From NCBI RefSeq assembly GCF_002072955.1, contig NZ_LPUF01000001.1, forward strand, positions 1,200,896 through 1,264,895: DNA of 64,000 bases, written 5' to 3'. The notes beneath the pieces were generated by a model. It had not been told where the DNA came from. It ran no database searches and was given only the letters and a program-made list of their open reading frames with translations. Shown here piece by piece: positions 8,806-17,845 of the stretch. Source of the DNA: Methyloprofundus sedimenti. GTDB lineage: Bacteria > Pseudomonadota > Gammaproteobacteria > Methylococcales > Methylomonadaceae. Each line of letters starts with the position of its first letter. Within the stretch, counting starts at the first letter, position 1. The position numbers and the translations under genes are program-made.

Positions 8806-9399
8806 TCATAACAAGCTGGCTAAGTGGCGTAATGCCTGACCACGATGACTTAACTGATTTTTTCGTTGCGCAGATAATTCCGCTGAACTACAGTTTTCTG
8901 ATGCGAGCCAGAAAACGGGATCATAGCCAAAGCCATTAGCGCCTTGCGCTTGCATCAAGATTGTACCTTCCCAGATACCCTGACTAATCAGTGGGAAAGG
9001 GTCGTTTGCATGGCGCATCAGCACAATAACACATATAAAACGCGCACTACGTAGTTCCATAGGAATGTCCTGCATTTCATCAAGTAATTTTTGCAGGTTT
9101 TCCTGATCAGTCGCTTGAGTACCCGCGTATCGAGCTGAAATAACCCCGGGAGCACCCTTTAAGGCATCAACAACCAGACCGGAATCATCGGCAATAGCGG
9201 GAAGATTGCTATATAATGCTGCGTTTTTAGCTTTAATAATGGCATTTTCAATAAAAGTGCTGCCAGTTTCTTCCGCTTCCTGGATATTGAATTGTTGTTG
9301 AGGGATAACGGAAAAATTGTGCAAAATAGCTTGTATTTCTTTTATTTTTCCACGGTTGCCACTGGCTAAAACAATTTTCTCTGAACAGGGTTGTGACAT
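8806..9399 (-). CDS. rdgB: dITP/XTP pyrophosphatase RdgB
   Basis: House-cleaning NTPase of the Ham1/RdgB family that hydrolyses dITP, ITP and XTP to monophosphates. It shows the N-terminal VLASGNRGKIKEI substrate loop, AIADDSGLVVDALKGAPGV with the catalytic acidic residues, ARYAG, GFGYDPVF and the terminal SHRGQALR motif. Starting at the ATG at 9399 gives 197 residues, the length of E. coli RdgB. An upstream in-frame TTG at 9420 would add seven residues with no better ribosome site. Confidence 0.96.
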   Translation of the reverse strand: MSQPCSEKIVLASGNRGKIKEIQAILHNFSVIPQQQFNIQEAEETGSTFIENAIIKAKNAALYSNLPAIADDSGLVVDALKGAPGVISARYAGTQATDQENLQKLLDEMQDIPMELRSARFICVIVLMRHANDPFPLISQGIWEGTILMQAQGANGFGYDPVFWLASENCSSAELSAQRKNQLSHRGQALRHLASLL

Positions 9400-9807
9400 A
9401 AGACGATTTGGATTTATCAATAAGCTATAGGCTGTTTACTTGCTTGTAAGGCAATTATATATCTTAAGCGATAAGGAGCGTGTTAATTTTTGCTTTAGTC
9501 TCTGATCAAAGAAAATTTAGAAGATTTCCAGGTTTTTAGCAATACTTGCTTAGGGGGTAAGGGCATTTACTTAGGCCTGGTATGGTTTATTTGGAGGAGA
9601 AGGTCTTTAGTTCGTATAGGCTATGTTGCCAGTCTATGTTATTTTTTTATTATGAAGAGTGTGCAAAATCAAAGAAATTAATGTGTTTACGTGAAAAGTT
9701 TTATTCAAGTGAGGTGTGGGCTTCGATTACACACTACGAATTGTGCTGTATCTCTTTTCAGTATATTCATTATGTGCGTTATGGTGATAAATCGCGCTAA
9801 AGAATTG
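9400..9807. other. Gene-free gap between rdgB and rph
   Basis: About 410 bases. A 72-codon plus-strand frame exists at 9582-9800 but has no family resemblance and an unusual Cys/Tyr-rich composition, so I do not call it. No RNA gene or mobile-element signature seen apart from the hairpin at its right end. Confidence 0.5.
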
Positions 9808-9834
9808 GCATAGCGTAGTATCAATACGCTATGC
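9808..9834. terminator. Perfect hairpin downstream of rph
   Basis: GCATAGCGTA at 9808-9817 pairs perfectly with TACGCTATGC at 9825-9834 over a 7-base loop, 26 bases past the rph stop (minus strand). There is no long U-run, so it may stabilise the 3' end or terminate inefficiently. Confidence 0.5.
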
Positions 9835-9859
9835 AATGACATTCTAATAAATGAAAGTA

Positions 9860-10582
9860 TTAACGATGAGTCTCTAAAGCTTCAGTTTGTTTGCTTAATA
9901 AATTAACAATGCCTGATTTGGCCAGATCTAACATGGCATTTAATTCATCTTGACGGAAGGCATGTCCTTCGGCTGTCCCTTGCACTTCAATAAAAGCGCT
10001 TGCATCATTCATCACGATATTCATATCCGTTTCGGCATTGCTATCTTCCATATAATCTAAATCCAGCACAGGTATGCCTTTGTATATACCAACAGAAATC
10101 GAAGCGATTTGACCGTGTACGGGGTTTTTAGTGATTTTTTTTTGCTTTAGTAGCTTATGTACTGCAATCGATAACGCAACAAAACCGCCTGTGATAGATG
10201 CAGTGCGAGTTCCCCCGTCGGCCTGTAAAACATCACAATCAATTGTAATAGTGCGCTCACCTAAAGCAGACAAATCAATTGCTGCGCGTAGAGAGCGGCC
10301 AATAAGGCGCTGAATTTCCTGTGTACGGCCTCCTTGCTTACCTTGACTGGCTTCACGCCCCATACGGGTGTGGGTGGATCGTGGAAGCATGCCATATTCT
10401 GCTGTCACCCAGCCTTCACCTTTGCCTTTTAAAAAACGTGGGACTCTGTTTTCTACACTGGCGGTGCAGAGTACGCGTGTTTCGCCAAATTCAACTAAAA
10501 CCGAACCTTCAGCATGTTTAGTGTATCCACAGGTAAATTTTACCTCTCTTAGTTGATCAGGGGCACGTCCGCTAGGTCTCAT
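9860..10582 (-). CDS. rph: Ribonuclease PH
   Basis: Phosphorolytic 3'-5' exoribonuclease that trims tRNA 3' ends. The 240 residues match the family length. Seen: [12 protein letters not shown] at the start, the arginine-rich [17 protein letters not shown] loop for RNA and hexamer contacts, and [19 protein letters not shown] with the phosphate- and metal-binding residues. Not truncated like the defective K-12 rph. It forms a pair with rdgB, as in many Gammaproteobacteria, although about 460 bases separate them here. Confidence 0.97.
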   Translation of the reverse strand: MRPSGRAPDQLREVKFTCGYTKHAEGSVLVEFGETRVLCTASVENRVPRFLKGKGEGWVTAEYGMLPRSTHTRMGREASQGKQGGRTQEIQRLIGRSLRAAIDLSALGERTITIDCDVLQADGGTRTASITGGFVALSIAVHKLLKQKKITKNPVHGQIASISVGIYKGIPVLDLDYMEDSNAETDMNIVMNDASAFIEVQGTAEGHAFRQDELNAMLDLAKSGIVNLLSKQTEALETHR

Positions 10583-10887
10583 TATCTATCTCAATAAAAT
10601 TAAAAAGAGGTAGAGTATACCTGATTGTGTAGCTTGAGTACGGATGCAGTGTACTAAAATTTTTACTGCGTTGTGATAACTGACAATATATAGCCTGTTG
10701 CAACGTTGCTTGATTATCATTTTATCCGAAGAAAATTTTTTTGTATTTTTTATCGATATACTGAATTGATTCAAAAGACATAATTGTTTCTCTGCGGCCT
10801 AAATTAGAGGGCTTATAGTCCTTATGCGTAAATTTATATTTGTATTTAGTGAATTAGCTGTTTATAATGCGCCTTCAAATTAAGTAT
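10583..10887. other. Divergent gap between rph and tRNA-Leu
   Basis: 305 bases holding the rph promoter (not resolved) and the tRNA-Leu promoter at 10840-10868. A 62-codon minus-strand frame at 10586-10774 shows no family features. Confidence 0.5.
10840..10868 (+). promoter_or_regulatory. Sigma-70 promoter of tRNA-Leu
   Basis: TTGTAT at 10840-10845 and a perfect TATAAT at 10863-10868 with a 17-base spacer, placed 19 bases before the tRNA 5' end. Confidence 0.65.
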
Positions 10888-10971
10888 GCGAGCGTGGCGG
10901 AATTGGTAGACGCGCTGGTTTTAGGTACCAGTATCTTTGATGTGAGAGTTCGAGTCTCTCCGCTCGCACCA
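10888..10971 (+). tRNA. tRNA-Leu (anticodon UAG)
   Basis: 84 bases including the encoded CCA. Acceptor GCGAGCG pairs with CGCTCGC at 10961-10967. Anticodon stem CTGGT/ACCAG (10915-10919, 10927-10931) encloses TAG at 10922-10924, reading CUA codons. A T-arm with GTTCGAG and an extra-long variable region identify a class II tRNA-Leu. Confidence 0.97.
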
Positions 10972-11086
10972 CTTAAATAAACAAATGAAATATTAACGAT
11001 AATCATCGTTAACTCTCTCCCGAGATAAATTCCCAACACGGGAATTCATAGCCAACCCATATATAAAATTTTTTTGAGGTAAATCA

Positions 11087-12391
11087 ATGGAAGTTTCTGT
11101 CGAAAAGACATCGGAATTAAGCAGAAAAATGATCGTTAGTATTTCTGAAGATATCGTTCAGGGTAAAGTCAATGAGCGCTTAAAGTCTTTAGCTCGTGAA
11201 GTTAAGATTGACGGTTTTCGTCCAGGAAAAGTTCCGCAAAAAGTTGTGCAAAAGATGTATGGCGCACGAGTCAAAGAAGAAATTACCGGAGATTTAATTC
11301 AGACCAATTACTTTCAAGCTTTGCAGGATAATGATCTGCGTCCAGCGGGTATGCCACATATTGAGCCGGTTGAGAGTGATGAAGGTTTTACTTTTGCGGC
11401 TATTTTTGAAGTTTACCCGGAATTTAATTTAGAAGCTGTAGATACAATCGAAGTTAATAAGCCAGTCGCGAGTGTTGAAGATAGTGATGTCGATACTATG
11501 ATTGACAGGCTAAAAGAGCAAAAGAAAGACTGGCAGGCATCTGAACAGGATTCAAAAACAGGCGATCAAATCACGATTACATTTTCAGGTACTTGTGAAG
11601 GTGAAAACTTTACTGATGGAACGGTCGATGATTTTCAGGTTGAACTGGGTTCAAAACGCATGGTCCCAGGATTTGAAGATGAATTAACCGGGCTTTCAGG
11701 GGGTGCTAAAAAGACATTTGAAGTCACTTTCCCTGAAGATTATGGTAATGCAAAATTAGCGGGTAAACCAGCTCAATTTGAGATAGAAGTACTTAAAGTT
11801 GAAAGCCCGGTTTTACCAGAGGTTGATGAGGAATTTATCAAGGCGTATGGTATAGAAAGTGGTGATCCAGCAGAGTTCCGTGCTGATGTGCAGAAAAATA
11901 TGCAACGTGAGCTAGCTCAAGGGCTGAAAACCAGACTTAAAAATTTAGTCATGGATGCATTATATGAAGCTATATCTGTCCCTTTACCTAAGGTTATGGT
12001 TGATCAGGAAATCGAAAGTTTAATGAAGCCGTATTACGAAAATGCAAAAAAACGTAATGTAGACATTAATGAAATCAAACCAGCAAATGCAGATTTTGAG
12101 GATCAGGCAAAACGTCGTGTAGCATTAGGTTTGATTCTAGCCGAAATTATTCAAAAAAATGAAATCAAAGCTGAAGCAGATAAAATTCGCGCTGTGATTG
12201 ATGATATGGCACAAAGCTATGAAGAGCCAGAGCAAGTTATTAACTGGTATTATGGTGATAAAAATCGTTTGGCTGAAGTAGAACAAATGGTGCTAGAAGA
12301 TGCAACAGTGGCATGGGTACTTGAAAAAATAAAAGTCACTGATGAGTCTGTTTCATTCAAAGATATAATGGAACCAGCAATACAACAATAA
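11087..12391 (+). CDS. tig: Trigger factor (ribosome-associated chaperone)
   Basis: 434-residue chaperone that docks at the ribosome exit tunnel and folds nascent chains. The ribosome-binding signature GFRPGKVP is at residues 43-50. An FKBP-type prolyl isomerase domain (about 160-240) runs from [11 protein letters not shown] to [13 protein letters not shown], with the typical G-FEDEL-GL segment. The C-terminal helical arms form the substrate cradle. A GAGG ribosome site precedes the ATG. It heads the tig-clpP-clpX-lon series common in Gammaproteobacteria; clpP starts 10 bases after its stop. Confidence 0.98.
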   Translation: MEVSVEKTSELSRKMIVSISEDIVQGKVNERLKSLAREVKIDGFRPGKVPQKVVQKMYGARVKEEITGDLIQTNYFQALQDNDLRPAGMPHIEPVESDEGFTFAAIFEVYPEFNLEAVDTIEVNKPVASVEDSDVDTMIDRLKEQKKDWQASEQDSKTGDQITITFSGTCEGENFTDGTVDDFQVELGSKRMVPGFEDELTGLSGGAKKTFEVTFPEDYGNAKLAGKPAQFEIEVLKVESPVLPEVDEEFIKAYGIESGDPAEFRADVQKNMQRELAQGLKTRLKNLVMDALYEAISVPLPKVMVDQEIESLMKPYYENAKKRNVDINEIKPANADFEDQAKRRVALGLILAEIIQKNEIKAEADKIRAVIDDMAQSYEEPEQVINWYYGDKNRLAEVEQMVLEDATVAWVLEKIKVTDESVSFKDIMEPAIQQ

Positions 12392-12401
12392 GGACCTGAA
12401 A

Positions 12402-13043
12402 ATGACTAATAGTGACAACGGAACAGGCAATATTATATCGCCCCAGGCTGCCGGAGGCTTGGTGCCGATGGTTATTGAACAAACGGCTCGAGGCGAACGC
12501 TCGTATGATATTTATTCGCGTCTATTAAAAGAACGCGTTATCTTTCTGGTTGGTCAGGTAGAAGATTATATGGCTAATCTTGTTGTCGCTCAGTTACTAT
12601 TTTTAGAGTCTGAAAATCCAGATAAAGATATACATTTGTATATTAATTCACCTGGTGGCTCAGTTACGGCTGGGATGGCTATTTATGACACTATGCAGTT
12701 TATCAAACCTGATGTAAGCACTATGTGTATTGGTCAGGCGGCCAGTATGGGTTCATTGTTGTTAACCGGTGGTGCTGCGGGTAAAAGATATTGTCTGCCT
12801 CATTCACGAGTCATGATTCACCAGCCTCTTGGTGGGTTTCAAGGGCAGGCATCTGATTTTGATATTCATGCTCGCGAAATTTTAACCATACGTGAAAAGC
12901 TAAACAGAATTCTATCGCATCATACCGGGCAGGATATGGAGAAAATTCAGGCTGATACTGATAGAGATAACTTCTTAAGCGCGGACGAAGCTGTTGATTA
13001 TGGATTGATTGATAAGGTATTATCTGGCAGAACAGAATCCTGA
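12402..13043 (+). CDS. clpP: ATP-dependent Clp protease proteolytic subunit ClpP
   Basis: Serine protease subunit (213 residues) forming the tetradecameric chamber fed by ClpX or ClpA. The catalytic triad is visible: S115 in [12 protein letters not shown]140 in MIHQPLGG and D189 in the DTDRDNFLS segment. A short N-terminal propeptide-like extension of about 18 residues precedes LVPMVIEQT. Located between tig and clpX, likely co-transcribed with both. Confidence 0.98.
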   Translation: MTNSDNGTGNIISPQAAGGLVPMVIEQTARGERSYDIYSRLLKERVIFLVGQVEDYMANLVVAQLLFLESENPDKDIHLYINSPGGSVTAGMAIYDTMQFIKPDVSTMCIGQAASMGSLLLTGGAAGKRYCLPHSRVMIHQPLGGFQGQASDFDIHAREILTIREKLNRILSHHTGQDMEKIQADTDRDNFLSADEAVDYGLIDKVLSGRTES

Positions 13044-13083
13044 TAAGAGTAAAAGTGTATAAATCAATTATGAAGGATGAACG

Positions 13084-14358
13084 ATGAGTAAAGATAGTAA
13101 TGGCGATAAAATTTTGTATTGTTCATTTTGTGGCAAAAGCCAAAGTGAAGTAAGAAAACTTATTGCCGGCCCATCTGTCTATGTTTGTGATGAGTGTGTT
13201 GATCTTTGTAATGATATCATTAAAGAAGAGTTGGCTAATGATGACCTGGAAGAAGGTGAAGAAAGGCAGCAGAAATTACCAAAGCCCAAGGAAATTAAAG
13301 CTGCGTTAGATGAGTATGTGATTGGCCAGGAACAAGCAAAAAAAATATTATCCGTTGCCGTTTATAATCACTATAAGCGCTTGCGTAGTCATGGATTAAA
13401 AGGCGATGAAGTTGAACTGGGTAAAAGTAATATATTGCTGATTGGCCCAACAGGTTCGGGTAAAACATTGTTAGCCGAAACATTGGCTAAAGTTCTGGAT
13501 GTGCCGTTTAGTATAGCTGATGCAACAACACTTACTGAGGCGGGTTATGTCGGTGAAGATGTAGAGAATATTATTCAGAAAATTCTACAAAAATGTGATT
13601 TTGATGTTGAAAAGGCTGAATCAGGTATTATCTATATTGATGAAATTGATAAAATTTCCCGTAAGTCTGAAAACCCTTCGATCACTCGAGATGTTTCAGG
13701 CGAAGGCGTGCAACAGGCTTTATTAAAATTAATTGAAGGTACAATCGCATCGGTATCACCGCAAGGCGGACGTAAAAATCCGCAACAAGAGTTTGTGCAA
13801 GTTAATACTGCCAATATCCTGTTTATTGTGGGTGGTGCATTCGCAGGTCTGGATAAAATCATAAAACAACGCACAGAGAAAGGTGGAATTGGTTTTTCTG
13901 CGGAAGTAAAAACTATAGATGATGCAAAAAATGTTGGTGAACTTTTCGCTGAAGTAGAAGCGGAAGATTTAATTCGCTATGGGTTGATACCTGAGTTTAT
14001 TGGTCGATTACCTGTAGTTGCTACGCTAGAAGAGTTAAGCGAAGAAGCCTTGATTCAGGTGCTTACAGAGCCGAAGAATGCACTGACTAAGCAATATAAA
14101 AAATTGTTTGAAATGGAAGGAACAGAGCTGGAGTTTCGTGACGATTCATTAGCCGCAATAGCTCAAAAATCCATGCAACGTAAAACTGGTGCAAGAGGTT
14201 TAAGAACAATAGTTGAAAGTGTATTGCTGAATGCGATGTATGAAATTCCGTCTGCAGAAAATGTGTCTAAAGTAGTGATAGACAAATTAGTGATAGAAGG
14301 TGAAAATGACCCTTATTTTGTTTATGAGAGCAAAAAAAAATCCGCATCATTAGACTAG
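13084..14358 (+). CDS. clpX: Clp protease ATP-binding subunit ClpX
   Basis: AAA+ unfoldase of 424 residues that delivers tagged proteins to ClpP. The N-terminal zinc-binding domain has C13, C16, C35 and C38 ([17 protein letters not shown]). Walker A GPTGSGKT lies near residue 120, Walker [11 protein letters not shown] follows, and the RKTGARGLR sensor-2 arginine region is near the C-terminus. The IGF-type ClpP-docking loop falls in [10 protein letters not shown] and neighbours, not checked in detail. A GGATGA-type ribosome site precedes the ATG; a strong terminator follows at 14388-14420. Confidence 0.98.
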   Translation: MSKDSNGDKILYCSFCGKSQSEVRKLIAGPSVYVCDECVDLCNDIIKEELANDDLEEGEERQQKLPKPKEIKAALDEYVIGQEQAKKILSVAVYNHYKRLRSHGLKGDEVELGKSNILLIGPTGSGKTLLAETLAKVLDVPFSIADATTLTEAGYVGEDVENIIQKILQKCDFDVEKAESGIIYIDEIDKISRKSENPSITRDVSGEGVQQALLKLIEGTIASVSPQGGRKNPQQEFVQVNTANILFIVGGAFAGLDKIIKQRTEKGGIGFSAEVKTIDDAKNVGELFAEVEAEDLIRYGLIPEFIGRLPVVATLEELSEEALIQVLTEPKNALTKQYKKLFEMEGTELEFRDDSLAAIAQKSMQRKTGARGLRTIVESVLLNAMYEIPSAENVSKVVIDKLVIEGENDPYFVYESKKKSASLD

Positions 14359-14387
14359 CTGAACAGCTAGGTTATTGACTTATTAAA

Positions 14388-14420
14388 ACAGGAGTTTATA
14401 ACTAAACTCCTGTTTTTTTT
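14388..14420 (+). terminator. Intrinsic terminator after clpX
   Basis: ACAGGAGTTTA at 14388-14398 pairs perfectly with TAAACTCCTGT at 14403-14413 and runs into an eight-T tract. It separates the clp genes from lon. Confidence 0.9.
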
Positions 14421-14495
14421 TGTTTTTTCGCTTGTTATATGGTTAATCATCCTTATAGTATAAACATTACAATGAACTGAACCAAAGGCTCCTAT

Positions 14496-16916
14496 ATGCA
14501 AACGAATGAAATAATAGATGTGATCGGTGACGATAATTTAACGCCAGTATTGCCGCTGAGAGATGTAGTGGTTTATCCGCATATGGTTATTCCTTTATTT
14601 GTCGGGCGGGAAAAATCGATAGAAGCGCTGGATAAGGCGATGCAAGAAGACAAGCAAATTTTGCTTGTGTCGCAAAAAGAAGCAGAACTTGATGATCCAG
14701 GCTTTGATGAACTGCATACGGTTGGGACATTAGCAAATATATTGCAATTATTAAAACTTCCAGATGGTACGGTAAAGGTTTTAGTAGAAGGCGAGCAGCG
14801 CAGTCAGGTGGTCAAGTATCATGAACAGGATGGCTGTATTTTTGCAGAAATAAGCGAAATTAACGATGTTATAACGCTGGCTGACAAAGAGTTAGATGTT
14901 TTAGTGCGAGCAGCGGTAGATTCATTTTCAAAATATGTAAAATTAAACAGCAAAATTCCGCCTGAAGTACTAAATGCCTTGTCAGGTATAGAAGAGACAG
15001 GGCGACTTGCCGATACTATGGCTGCGCATATGAGTTTGAAGGTATCTGAAAAGCAAGAATTGCTGGAAATGGCAGATATTGTACAGCGCCTTGAAAAACT
15101 TATGTTGTTGATGGAAAGTGAGGCTGATTTATTAGCTCTGGAAAAAAATATCCGTGTTCGGGTAAAACAGCAAATGGAAAAAAATCAAAGGGAATATTAC
15201 TTGAATGAGCAAATGAAAGCCATTCAAAAAGAACTGGGTGAAATGGAAGACGCAGTCAGCGAAACCGAAGAGCTTGAACAAAAAATTGCTGCGGCTGGCA
15301 TGTCAAAAGAAGCAAAGGAGAAAGCGGGAGTAGAGCTAAATAAGCTTAAAATGATGTCGCCTATGTCGGCTGAAGCATCGGTAGTGCGTAACTATATAGA
15401 TTGGATGTTGAATGTACCCTGGAAAAAGAAAACCAAGGTACGTCATGATTTAAAACTGGCTGAAGAAATACTGGATGTGGATCACTATGGTCTGGAAAAG
15501 ATCAAAGAGCGCATTCTGGAATATTTGGCAGTACAACAACGTGTTAAGTCACTAAATGGACCTATCTTATGTTTAGTTGGGCCTCCTGGCGTTGGTAAGA
15601 CCTCTTTGGGTGAATCCATTGCACGCGCGACGAATAGAAAATATGTCAGAATGGCACTTGGTGGTGTGCGCGATGAAGCAGAAATTCGTGGACATAGACG
15701 GACTTATATCGGTTCTATGCCAGGTAAGATTTTACAAAACCTGTCCAAGACCAAAGTGCGCAACCCTTTATTTCTTTTAGATGAAATCGATAAAATGTTG
15801 GGTGATTTTCGCGGTGATCCTGCTTCGGCGCTATTGGAGGTTTTGGATCCTGAGCAAAATAAAGCATTTGCCGATCATTATTTAGAAGTAGACTTTGATT
15901 TATCCGATGTTATGTTTGTCGCGACAGCGAATACCATGAATATTCCAGGTCCTTTACTGGATAGAATGGAAGTGATTCGTCTTGCAGGGTATACTGAAGA
16001 TGAAAAAATAAATATTGCCATGCGTTATCTGCTACCTAAACAGTTAAAGAATAATGGTCTAGTTGAATCGGAAGTAAAAGTCGAACAGGAAGTCATTAAG
16101 GATATCGTGCGCTATTATACACGTGAGGCAGGTGTGCGTAGCCTGGAGCGTGAGATTTCAAAAATATGTCGTAAAATTGTTAAGCAATTACTACTTAAAG
16201 AAAAGCGTGGTCATGTAAATATCACTTCTGATGTCTTGACTGATTATCTGGGGGTACGTCGCTTTAGCTACGGTCTTGCAGAAGATCAAGATCAGATTGG
16301 TCAGGTAACGGGGCTTGCATGGACAGAAGTGGGTGGTGAATTACTGACTATCGAAGCAGTAGTCATACCAGGAAAAGGCAAGCAATCAGCGACCGGAAAG
16401 CTAGGAGATGTCATGAAAGAGTCGATAGAAGCCGCTGTTACAGTAGTACGTGCACGAGCGGAATCTTTAGGTATAAATGTTGAGGCTTTTCAAAATCAGG
16501 ACTTACATATCCATGTTCCTGAAGGTGCAACACCCAAAGATGGACCTAGTGCTGGCATAGGTATGTGTACGGCAATTATATCCGCATTAACGGGTGTTCC
16601 GGTGAAAGCAGAAGTCGCCATGACTGGGGAAATTACTTTACGCGGAGAAGTTCTGCCTATAGGCGGTCTTAAAGAGAAGTTACTGGCCGCACATCGTGGA
16701 GGCATTAAGACGGTAATTATTCCTGAAGAGAATGAAAAAGATCTGACGGAAATTCCTGATAACGTAAAGAAAAACCTGATTATTAAGCCGGTACGCTGGA
16801 TTGATCAGGTGTTAGAAATAGCTTTGCAGTATCAACCAAAACCGTTAAAAAGTCTAACGAAAACAGTTGATAAAAATGTTCTGAAATTAGATGAAGAATC
16901 GATTAGAGCGCATTAA
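14496..16916 (+). CDS. lon: ATP-dependent protease Lon
   Basis: Cytoplasmic AAA+ serine protease (806 residues) that degrades misfolded and regulatory proteins. The N-terminal LON substrate-binding domain starts at LPVLPLRDVVVYPHMVIPLF-like sequence (about 17-36). Coiled helices follow, then Walker A GPPGVGKTSL, Walker B LFLLDEIDK, and the protease domain with the catalytic dyad S685 in KDGPSAGI and K728 in the GGLKEKLLAAHRGG segment. Length is slightly above E. coli Lon (784). It has its own 5' region after the clpX terminator; no convincing sigma-32 promoter was recognised. Confidence 0.98.
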   Translation: MQTNEIIDVIGDDNLTPVLPLRDVVVYPHMVIPLFVGREKSIEALDKAMQEDKQILLVSQKEAELDDPGFDELHTVGTLANILQLLKLPDGTVKVLVEGEQRSQVVKYHEQDGCIFAEISEINDVITLADKELDVLVRAAVDSFSKYVKLNSKIPPEVLNALSGIEETGRLADTMAAHMSLKVSEKQELLEMADIVQRLEKLMLLMESEADLLALEKNIRVRVKQQMEKNQREYYLNEQMKAIQKELGEMEDAVSETEELEQKIAAAGMSKEAKEKAGVELNKLKMMSPMSAEASVVRNYIDWMLNVPWKKKTKVRHDLKLAEEILDVDHYGLEKIKERILEYLAVQQRVKSLNGPILCLVGPPGVGKTSLGESIARATNRKYVRMALGGVRDEAEIRGHRRTYIGSMPGKILQNLSKTKVRNPLFLLDEIDKMLGDFRGDPASALLEVLDPEQNKAFADHYLEVDFDLSDVMFVATANTMNIPGPLLDRMEVIRLAGYTEDEKINIAMRYLLPKQLKNNGLVESEVKVEQEVIKDIVRYYTREAGVRSLEREISKICRKIVKQLLLKEKRGHVNITSDVLTDYLGVRRFSYGLAEDQDQIGQVTGLAWTEVGGELLTIEAVVIPGKGKQSATGKLGDVMKESIEAAVTVVRARAESLGINVEAFQNQDLHIHVPEGATPKDGPSAGIGMCTAIISALTGVPVKAEVAMTGEITLRGEVLPIGGLKEKLLAAHRGGIKTVIIPEENEKDLTEIPDNVKKNLIIKPVRWIDQVLEIALQYQPKPLKSLTKTVDKNVLKLDEESIRAH

Positions 16917-16962
16917 TTTGCAAGTTAGAGTTAATTAATTTGTTGGTGCGGGGCTGTATCAC

Positions 16963-16992
16963 TTGACATAACTAAGACAGAGTTGATATAAA
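16963..16992 (+). promoter_or_regulatory. Sigma-70 promoter of hupB
   Basis: Consensus TTGACA at 16963-16968 and TATAAA at 16987-16992, spacer 18 bases, about 83 bases upstream of the HU start codon and downstream of lon. Confidence 0.6.
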
Positions 16993-17074
16993 TACACCCG
17001 CTTTCATAGTTTTTAATATTTTTGGCAGTTCGGCATAATCGTGTGCTGTGTATATTTCCTAAGGAGAATAATTA

Positions 17075-17350
17075 ATGAATAAATCAGAACTTATCGATGC
17101 AATGGCGAGTGCTTCGGAATTAACAAAAGCAGATGCTGGTCGTGCACTTGATGCCTTTATGTCATCTGTTACTGGAGCACTAAAAGAAGGTGATTCTGTT
17201 GCATTAGTGGGCTTTGGCACATTTGCTGTAAAAGATAGAGCTGAGCGCAAAGGCCGCAATCCTCAAACAGGAGCGGAAATAACCATTAAAGCAGCGAAAA
17301 TTCCTTCATTCAAAGCAGGTAAAGGCTTAAAAGACAGTGTTAACGTTTAA
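17075..17350 (+). CDS. hupB: DNA-binding protein HU (HU-beta type)
   Basis: Nucleoid protein of 91 residues. The N-terminal [11 protein letters not shown], the GFGTF turn and the beta-arm region [14 protein letters not shown] with the intercalating proline are visible. Placement between lon and ppiD is the classical hupB position. AAGGAGAAT before the ATG is a good ribosome site. Its promoter is at 16963-16992. Confidence 0.97.
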   Translation: MNKSELIDAMASASELTKADAGRALDAFMSSVTGALKEGDSVALVGFGTFAVKDRAERKGRNPQTGAEITIKAAKIPSFKAGKGLKDSVNV

Positions 17351-17375
17351 AATTAAAAAAAATTTAAAATTTAGC

Positions 17376-17403
17376 TTGCAATACTTCCAAAAGATATTAA
17401 AAT
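17376..17403 (+). promoter_or_regulatory. Promoter of the tRNA-Val/tRNA-Asp pair
   Basis: TTGCAA at 17376-17381 and TAAAAT at 17398-17403 with a 16-base spacer, 15 bases before the first tRNA. Confidence 0.5.
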
Positions 17404-17418
17404 AGAATCTCTTTAGTC

Positions 17419-17494
17419 GGGTGCTTAGCTCAGCTGGGAGAGCATCGCCCTTACAAGGCGAGGGTCGGGGGTTCGAACCCCTCAGCACCCACCA
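17419..17494 (+). tRNA. tRNA-Val (anticodon UAC)
   Basis: 76 bases with encoded CCA. Acceptor GGGTGCT pairs with AGCACCC (17484-17490). Anticodon loop CTTACAA gives UAC. D-arm GCTCAGCTGGGAGAGC and T-arm GGTTCGAACCCC are canonical. Confidence 0.97.
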
Positions 17495-17502
17495 CAGACT
17501 TA

Positions 17503-17579
17503 GGAGCGGTAGTTCAGCTGGTTAGAATGCTGGCCTGTCACGCCGGAGGTCGCGGGTTCGAATCCCGTCCGCTCCGCCA
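17503..17579 (+). tRNA. tRNA-Asp (anticodon GUC)
   Basis: 77 bases with encoded CCA. Acceptor GGAGCGG pairs with CCGCTCC (17569-17575). Anticodon loop CTGTCAC gives GUC. It lies 8 bases after tRNA-Val, in the same transcript. Confidence 0.97.
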
Positions 17580-17583
17580 TTTT

Positions 17584-17619
17584 AAAAAACCCCGTCCTTT
17601 TGGCTCGGGGTTTTTTTTT
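17584..17619 (+). terminator. Terminator after the tRNA pair
   Basis: AAAACCCCG at 17586-17594 pairs with CGGGGTTTT at 17606-17614 and continues into a T tract. Confidence 0.9.
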
Positions 17620-17715
17620 GTTTAAAATTTTGATCGAAAGTATTATTTACTCTTAATTGGTATTTTTAAATAGTTGTAAATAAAGTTAAGAAATTAGAGG
17701 ACAGGTATTTGAAGT

Positions 17716-17812
17716 TTGACATCATGATTCTGTTTATACAGAATACAATAATATAATTCGCGCGGTGGTCGTGAGAATTATATGATCCTAAGGGTTATGG
17801 TTATACAACCAT
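17716..17812 (+). promoter_or_regulatory. Palindrome-rich leader upstream of ppiD
   Basis: Three successive perfect inverted repeats: ATTCTGT/ACAGAAT (17727-17733, 17738-17744), ATATAATTC/GAATTATAT (17751-17759, 17775-17783) and ATGGTT/AACCAT (17797-17802, 17807-17812). A TTGACA at 17716-17721 and TATAAT at 17752-17757 are present but not at promoter spacing. Could be operators, a structured 5' UTR or a small RNA. Confidence 0.4.
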
Positions 17813-17845
17813 CTCTCTGAAGTTAATCAATCGAGTAAGGCTAAT

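Noticed and set aside
9582-9800. 72-codon plus-strand frame between rdgB and rph
   Set aside because: No family features, unusual composition and no clear ribosome site.
10586-10774. 62-codon minus-strand frame upstream of rph
   Set aside because: No recognisable motif; lies in the promoter region between rph and tRNA-Leu.
17727-17744. Possible LexA box (CTG...CAG) ahead of ppiD
   Set aside because: Spacing between CTG and CAG is 6 bases, not the 10 of an SOS box.
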